9,231 nucleotides of DNA from Chitinispirillaceae bacterium (GTDB lineage: Bacteria; Fibrobacterota; Chitinivibrionia; Chitinivibrionales; Chitinispirillaceae), in contig JAFGOU010000492.1 in the NCBI GenBank assembly GCA_016926315.1, forward strand, positions 1 to 9,231, read 5' to 3'. Shown piece after piece: positions 5,569 through 9,231 of the stretch. The first letter of the stretch is position 1. Each line of letters opens with the position of its first letter. Below the pieces are notes generated by a model, which worked only from the letters and a program-made list of their open reading frames with translations, ran no database searches and was not told where the DNA came from. A program made the position numbers and the translations under genes.

Positions 5569-7545
5569 ATGGCACACCAGAAAGACCAGTGTGGTGTCCT
5601 GATCGTAGACGATGATCCGTTGTTGTGCAATACCATTGAGCAGTTTTTATCAAGAGAGGGTATTACCGCCACCTGCGCCTCGAACGGGAAAAAGGCGCTG
5701 GAACTTTTCCTCAGCGAAAAGCCGCAGGCGATCGTCGCCGATCTATGCATGCCGGTCATGGACGGCCTGGAGCTCCTCGAAAACGTAAATAAAACCGGTT
5801 TGCCGGTTCCGGTGATCATCACCACGGGAAACCCGGACATGCAGAGCGCCATCAAGGCGTTGCAACAGGGAGCGTATGATTACCTGCTCAAACCGGTCAA
5901 CCTTCCAGTACTGCTTCAGAAAATCCGCCGGGCCATAGAAAAAACGCAATTGACCTCGCAGAACAGCCTGCTTTCGGAAATGGTTTCACTCTATGCAATG
6001 ACGAGCAAGCTTGCAGCCACGCACAACGTCGATGCCCTGCTCGACGTGATCTTCAAACATGGGCTCGAAATAACGGATTCGCCGCAAGGGGTCATTTTTC
6101 TGAATGAGGGACAGGGCAACGAGCTGGTGTACGGGAGGCAGAAAGGATATGCGGCTGGAAGCGCGAACGATTCTGACGCAGAGACCGTCCGTTGCCTCAT
6201 TGCCCAGCGATCGTTTGAGATCCGGGAGACCCTGGTCGTCGAGAACGGCGTCCTGCATAAAGGGGAAAAGATTCATGACGGATGCAAAAATATCCATTCG
6301 CTGATCGCCGTCCCGCTCTGTATTCAGAAGAAGGTGATCGGGACCTTCATCGTGGAACGGGACGCGGTCGCAGTTCCCTATTCGGCACTTGACGTCAACC
6401 GCATGGAGATCCTCGCTTCCCAGGCCGGCATCGCCCTGAACAACGCCACTCTTTATACCTCGCTCAACCAGAAGGTCGAGGAGCTCAAATTGGTCGGTAC
6501 CTTTTCAGAGCAGCTCATGGGCCGTACCGATCGCATTGACCTCATCAAATCGCTTTTTGAAAAGACCCGCGAGCACTGCGCTCCTGATTTTATCGCTTTC
6601 CTGCTGACCGAACACCGCCAGAACGAGTTTCTCTACTGGTCGCGCGGGGCAATGGACGAGGTCGATGTATGGCAGGTATATCGCACGGTTGCCGATGCAG
6701 GTGAACGGAAAACCGGCGGGAAAATCGACGAACGGAAAGTGTCGTTGCGCCGGATATTCCCGTCACAGAAAGCGAACTGCAGAGTCAAACCGCCGTTCGG
6801 TCTGGAGCATGTATCCACGATACAATGGGAAGGAACGACTCTGGGTGTTTTTTATCTCGGCTCGGTCATGAAGCGGCAGGAGTTTCTGGAAAGCGATGCG
6901 CTCATTTCCGGCCTTGTAAATCAGGTGCGCATTTCCCTCATCAATGCAAAACTCTACAACGATATGAAGGTGAACTACCTGCGTACCATCAAGGCGCTGG
7001 CGATCGCGGTGGACGCAAAAGACAAATACACGCTCGGCCACTCTGAAAAGGTCATGCTGCTCGCCGAGGAACTCGCGCGCGAGATCCAAGGATTTGACAT
7101 CCGCCGCGTCGCGGTGATCCGAGACGCCGCGCTGCTCCACGACATCGGCAAGATCGGCATTCCCGGCACAATCCTCAACAAGCCCGGTCCTCTGTCATAT
7201 GACGAATTCAACGGAGTGATGAAAAGCCACAGCACCCTTGGGGCAAATATCGTCAAGGACGTGCCGTTTTTAAGCGAATTGTACAAACTCATCCTGCACC
7301 ATCATGAACATTACGACGGTACCGGATATCCGGGCGGGCTCAAGGGAGAGGATATTCCGCTTGGCGCGCGTATCCTGCATATCGCCGATGCATTCGACGC
7401 CATGACCTCGGACCGGCCCTACCGTTCGAGCCTCGGCCACCATGAGGCCATACGGCGTATCGTGGCCGACAGCGGCAAGCATTTCGATCCGGTGCTGGTA
7501 GGAATTTTTCTGCGGGTGGCGAGGAAAAAGGGAATCATCGATTAG
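5569..7545 (+). CDS. Response regulator with receiver, two GAF-like and HD-GYP domains (predicted c-di-GMP phosphodiesterase)
   Basis: The ATG at 5569 is preceded by AAGGGG (5558-5563) and gives 658 residues; an in-frame GTG at 5548 would add 7. Residues 10-120 form a CheY-like receiver with acidic residues D15/D16, phospho-acceptor D58, T86, and K108-P109. A GAF domain follows at about 144-298, and a second, more divergent GAF-like region at about 308-462. The C-terminus is a complete HD-GYP domain: G-H-S at 490-492, H524-D525-I-G-K-I-G-I-P, H554, H577-H578-H-E-H-Y-D-G-T-G-Y-P (GYP at 586-588), and D607 in A-D-A-F-D-A-M-T. All expected metal ligands are present, so c-di-GMP hydrolysis in the cytoplasm is likely, controlled by phosphorylation and by a GAF ligand. 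No partner histidine kinase is in the window. The C-terminus overlaps thpR on the opposite strand. Confidence 0.95.
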   Translation: MAHQKDQCGVLIVDDDPLLCNTIEQFLSREGITATCASNGKKALELFLSEKPQAIVADLCMPVMDGLELLENVNKTGLPVPVIITTGNPDMQSAIKALQQGAYDYLLKPVNLPVLLQKIRRAIEKTQLTSQNSLLSEMVSLYAMTSKLAATHNVDALLDVIFKHGLEITDSPQGVIFLNEGQGNELVYGRQKGYAAGSANDSDAETVRCLIAQRSFEIRETLVVENGVLHKGEKIHDGCKNIHSLIAVPLCIQKKVIGTFIVERDAVAVPYSALDVNRMEILASQAGIALNNATLYTSLNQKVEELKLVGTFSEQLMGRTDRIDLIKSLFEKTREHCAPDFIAFLLTEHRQNEFLYWSRGAMDEVDVWQVYRTVADAGERKTGGKIDERKVSLRRIFPSQKANCRVKPPFGLEHVSTIQWEGTTLGVFYLGSVMKRQEFLESDALISGLVNQVRISLINAKLYNDMKVNYLRTIKALAIAVDAKDKYTLGHSEKVMLLAEELAREIQGFDIRRVAVIRDAALLHDIGKIGIPGTILNKPGPLSYDEFNGVMKSHSTLGANIVKDVPFLSELYKLILHHHEHYDGTGYPGGLKGEDIPLGARILHIADAFDAMTSDRPYRSSLGHHEAIRRIVADSGKHFDPVLVGIFLRVARKKGIID

Positions 7546-8102
7546 TCCCGCGGCTCAGTACTCTCCGCATCAAGCGAAAACGACTCCTCCCTGACATAGT
7601 GTGACCCGCTTCGGTGCAGGGTACTCGAATACAGGTGTATGGCGGACACCATAAAGGGCTCCGATACAAACAGGCAGTTCAGCGCGATATACTGCGCGAC
7701 CTTGCTTTCCGGACTCCCGTTCAACCGCGCGACGGTGATATGCGGATGAAACTTACGCGCTTCGGGATCGACGCCCGTCGTGATCAGCGCGCGCTCGATC
7801 CTGGCCTGGAGCCGTCGAAGCTCTTCGCTTTCTGCAACGCCAGCCCAGAGAATGCGCGGCTCCCTGCGCGGCGGGAAGAATCCGACGTTTTTTATCTTCA
7901 GGGAAAACGATGGCGAGGAAACCTTGCCAAGGGCCAGGACGATCTGTTCCGCACTGTCGTGGGACACATCGCCGATGAACCGCAGGGTCAGATGGAGGTG
8001 CTCCTCGTCCATCCAGCGCACCCCTGGCATGGCAATATAGGTGGCAATGAGGTCATCCTTGATTCTCCCGGGAAGGTCGATGGCAATGAAGAGACGGGAC
8101 AT
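7542..8102 (-). CDS. thpR: RNA 2',3'-cyclic phosphodiesterase (LigT/2H family)
   Basis: The protein (186 residues) belongs to the 2H phosphoesterases, which open 2',3'-cyclic phosphate ends of RNA. Both catalytic motifs are intact: H37-L-T39-L and H121-I-T123-V, the latter in the typical F-H-P-H-I-T-V-A-R setting. The N-terminus R-L-F-I-A-I-D-L-P and the V-G-F-F-P-P-R-R-E-P-R-I-L-W stretch are characteristic of the family. The ATG at 8102 is chosen because it begins exactly at the conserved N-terminus. An in-frame TTG at 8147 would add 15 unconserved residues. Its TAA overlaps the TAG of the HD-GYP gene, tail to tail. A weak GGAA lies 5 bases before the start. Its cellular substrate cannot be told from the sequence. 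Confidence 0.93.
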   Translation of the reverse strand: MSRLFIAIDLPGRIKDDLIATYIAMPGVRWMDEEHLHLTLRFIGDVSHDSAEQIVLALGKVSSPSFSLKIKNVGFFPPRREPRILWAGVAESEELRRLQARIERALITTGVDPEARKFHPHITVARLNGSPESKVAQYIALNCLFVSEPFMVSAIHLYSSTLHRSGSHYVREESFSLDAESTEPRD

Positions 8103-8384
8103 GTTGTTCCGGGCGGCTGCGGTTGAAGTCCAGAGGGCTGGTTTCAAAGATACGTATTGTGAAACGTCGATGCAACCGGCGGGGAAGCGCTACGGAGCGA
8201 CCGGCGTCGAAAAGACCCCCTGCCAGCATACGAAAATATTCTAATTTTTTCATTCTTGAAAATTTATTATTATAAATCAATAAGTTATACGGCTATTCGT
8301 ATACGCACTGTATACATAATTTTGCGCTTTACCCTTTTTTTTGTGCTGAAACCGCTTTGAAAGGTTATTTTATCATAGGCAATT
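8103..8384. promoter_or_regulatory. Divergent intergenic region between thpR and the TIGR02147 gene
   Basis: This 282-base region separates two divergent genes. The part next to thpR (8103-8220) is GC-rich, with a small CGCT/AGCG hairpin (8188-8199) and two ACCGGCG copies. The rest is strongly AT-rich. It carries -10-like words on both strands: TATAAA at 8271-8276 on the plus strand and TATAAT at 8274-8269 on the minus strand, both without good -35 boxes. Promoters for both genes probably lie here, but exact start sites are uncertain. A T run at 8334-8342 has no stem before it. Confidence 0.4.
8299..8315. repeat. Tandem palindromic GTATAC pair, possible operator
   Basis: Two copies of the palindrome GTATAC (8299-8304 and 8310-8315) lie with their centres 11 bases apart, about one helical turn. 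A related TTATAC is at 8285-8290. They sit upstream of the TIGR02147 gene and downstream of the plus-strand -10 candidate. Spacing on one face of the helix suits a dimeric or cooperative regulator. Given the AT-rich context, chance occurrence is possible. Confidence 0.3.
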
Positions 8385-9231
8385 ATGAACCCGCTATTTT
8401 CCTACATCGATTATCGACTCTTTCTCAAGGACCATTACGAGGAGCAGAAAAAAAACTCCAGGTTCTTTTCCTATCGCTATTTTGCGCAAAAGGCGGGAAT
8501 CAACTCTCCCAACTTTCTTAAACAGATTATCGAATCGAAACGTAACCTCACGGTCCTTACCATAGATAAATTCATCACTGCCCTCAAACTCAACGAAAAA
8601 GAGGCGCAGTTTTTCAGGCACCTGGTCCTCTTCAACCAGTCAAAGTCGGCCCAGGAAAAGCAGGTGCACTATGCGGTCATGCTCTCAATGATGCATACCG
8701 TAAAAGAGCAGAGGCTGACCGCTCTGCAGCATGAATATTATACCCACTGGTTTGTGCCGGTCATCCGCGAAATGGTGAATCTGCACCATTTTAATGGCGA
8801 TTGTAAAAAGCTGGCTGCCGTGGTTTCGCCGCCCATCAGCGTCCGTGAGGCCCGTTTTGCCATCAAGCTTCTTAAAAAACTCGGTTTTATCGAACCGCAG
8901 CCGGACGGGAGTTTTCGACAAACCGCCGCTGCGATCATTTCCGACAGCAGTGTGGCGCGCATGGCTGTGCGCTCGTTCAACCGTGAAATGCTCAGGAAAG
9001 CGGAAATCGCGCTGGACTCAACGCCGGTTGAAGAACGGCAGATTTACGGCGTGACCATCGGCATTTCAAAAGCGTGCTACGACGTTCTGGCCGCGGAGAT
9101 GGCCGCGTTCCGCGACCGGGTGGTGGCCATAACCAGCAGCGACAAGAACTCCAGCCGGGTGTATCAGATGCACCTGCAGCTCTTTCCGCTCAGCAGGGAC
9201 CTGGGGGCAGACGGGACGGCAGGGGTGGAAC
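8385..9231 (+). CDS. TIGR02147 family protein (Fibrobacter paralogous family), 3' end cut by the window
   Basis: The open frame begins at the ATG at 8385 (weak AGG site at 8377-8379) and is still open at the window end, giving 282 residues. It starts Y-I-D-Y-R-x-F-L-K-D-H-Y, then F-S-Y-R-Y-F-A-Q-K-A-G-I-N-S-P-N-F-L (29-45) and S-K-R-N-L-T (51-56), the N-terminal signature of TIGR02147. Residues 29-56 look like a helix-turn-helix, so a transcriptional regulator is likely. The middle contains F-F-R-H-L-V-L-F-N-Q and a second winged-helix-like stretch around L-L-K-K-L-G-F-I-E. The end reads V-Y-Q-M-H-L-Q-L-F-P-L-S, the usual C-terminal motif, so only a few residues are probably missing. The family is expanded in Fibrobacter, and its targets are unknown to me. 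Confidence 0.88.
   Translation, partial: MNPLFSYIDYRLFLKDHYEEQKKNSRFFSYRYFAQKAGINSPNFLKQIIESKRNLTVLTIDKFITALKLNEKEAQFFRHLVLFNQSKSAQEKQVHYAVMLSMMHTVKEQRLTALQHEYYTHWFVPVIREMVNLHHFNGDCKKLAAVVSPPISVREARFAIKLLKKLGFIEPQPDGSFRQTAAAIISDSSVARMAVRSFNREMLRKAEIALDSTPVEERQIYGVTIGISKACYDVLAAEMAAFRDRVVAITSSDKNSSRVYQMHLQLFPLSRDLGADGTAGVE

Noticed and set aside
8103..8147. Longer thpR start at a TTG codon (8147)
   Set aside because: It adds 15 residues without family similarity, while the ATG at 8102 begins precisely at the conserved N-terminus.
8053..8280. Small minus-strand reading frame upstream of thpR
   Set aside because: It overlaps the start of thpR by about 50 bases, has no good RBS and encodes an Arg-rich sequence typical of a shadow frame.

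Overview
The window looks like chromosomal DNA of a Fibrobacterota-type bacterium (Fibrobacter/Chitinispirillum relatives). The best clue is the last gene (8385 to the window end), which has the architecture of TIGR02147, a paralogous family first defined in Fibrobacter succinogenes. A PorV/PorQ-type barrel protein and a second predicted outer-membrane barrel indicate a Gram-negative envelope. The phylum call is inference; no rRNA or other universal marker is present.

Region 1 (1-1618) is AT-rich: the 60 bases at 361-420 contain 22 G/C, against 38 at 2281-2340. It holds a predicted HNH-type metal-finger protein (23-916) and a small DUF3892 protein (991-1275). A 343-base AT-rich stretch without a gene follows, ending in a likely promoter. 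The composition break at the start of mltG suggests an accessory, probably acquired, segment.

Region 2 (1619-4163) is a compact operon of mltG, a predicted outer-membrane beta-barrel and an exported thioredoxin. The genes are joined by two 4-base ATGA stop/start overlaps. All three products should act in the envelope: cutting peptidoglycan strands, an outer-membrane role, and periplasmic thiol chemistry. A PorV/PorQ-family gene (4341-5390) follows on the same strand after a 177-base gap.

Region 3 (5391-8102) contains a receiver-GAF-GAF-HD-GYP response regulator, a predicted cyclic-di-GMP phosphodiesterase. It has a likely promoter and a leader of about 160 bases with several possible hairpins. 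It converges on thpR (RNA 2',3'-cyclic phosphodiesterase, minus strand), and the two stop codons overlap by 4 bases.

Region 4 (8103-9231) is an AT-rich divergent intergenic region with a tandem GTATAC element, followed by the TIGR02147 gene, which runs off the window.

No tRNA, rRNA, CRISPR array, transposase or integrase was found. The least explained items are the HNH/DUF3892 segment, the mltG-barrel-thioredoxin operon and the structured leader of the HD-GYP gene.
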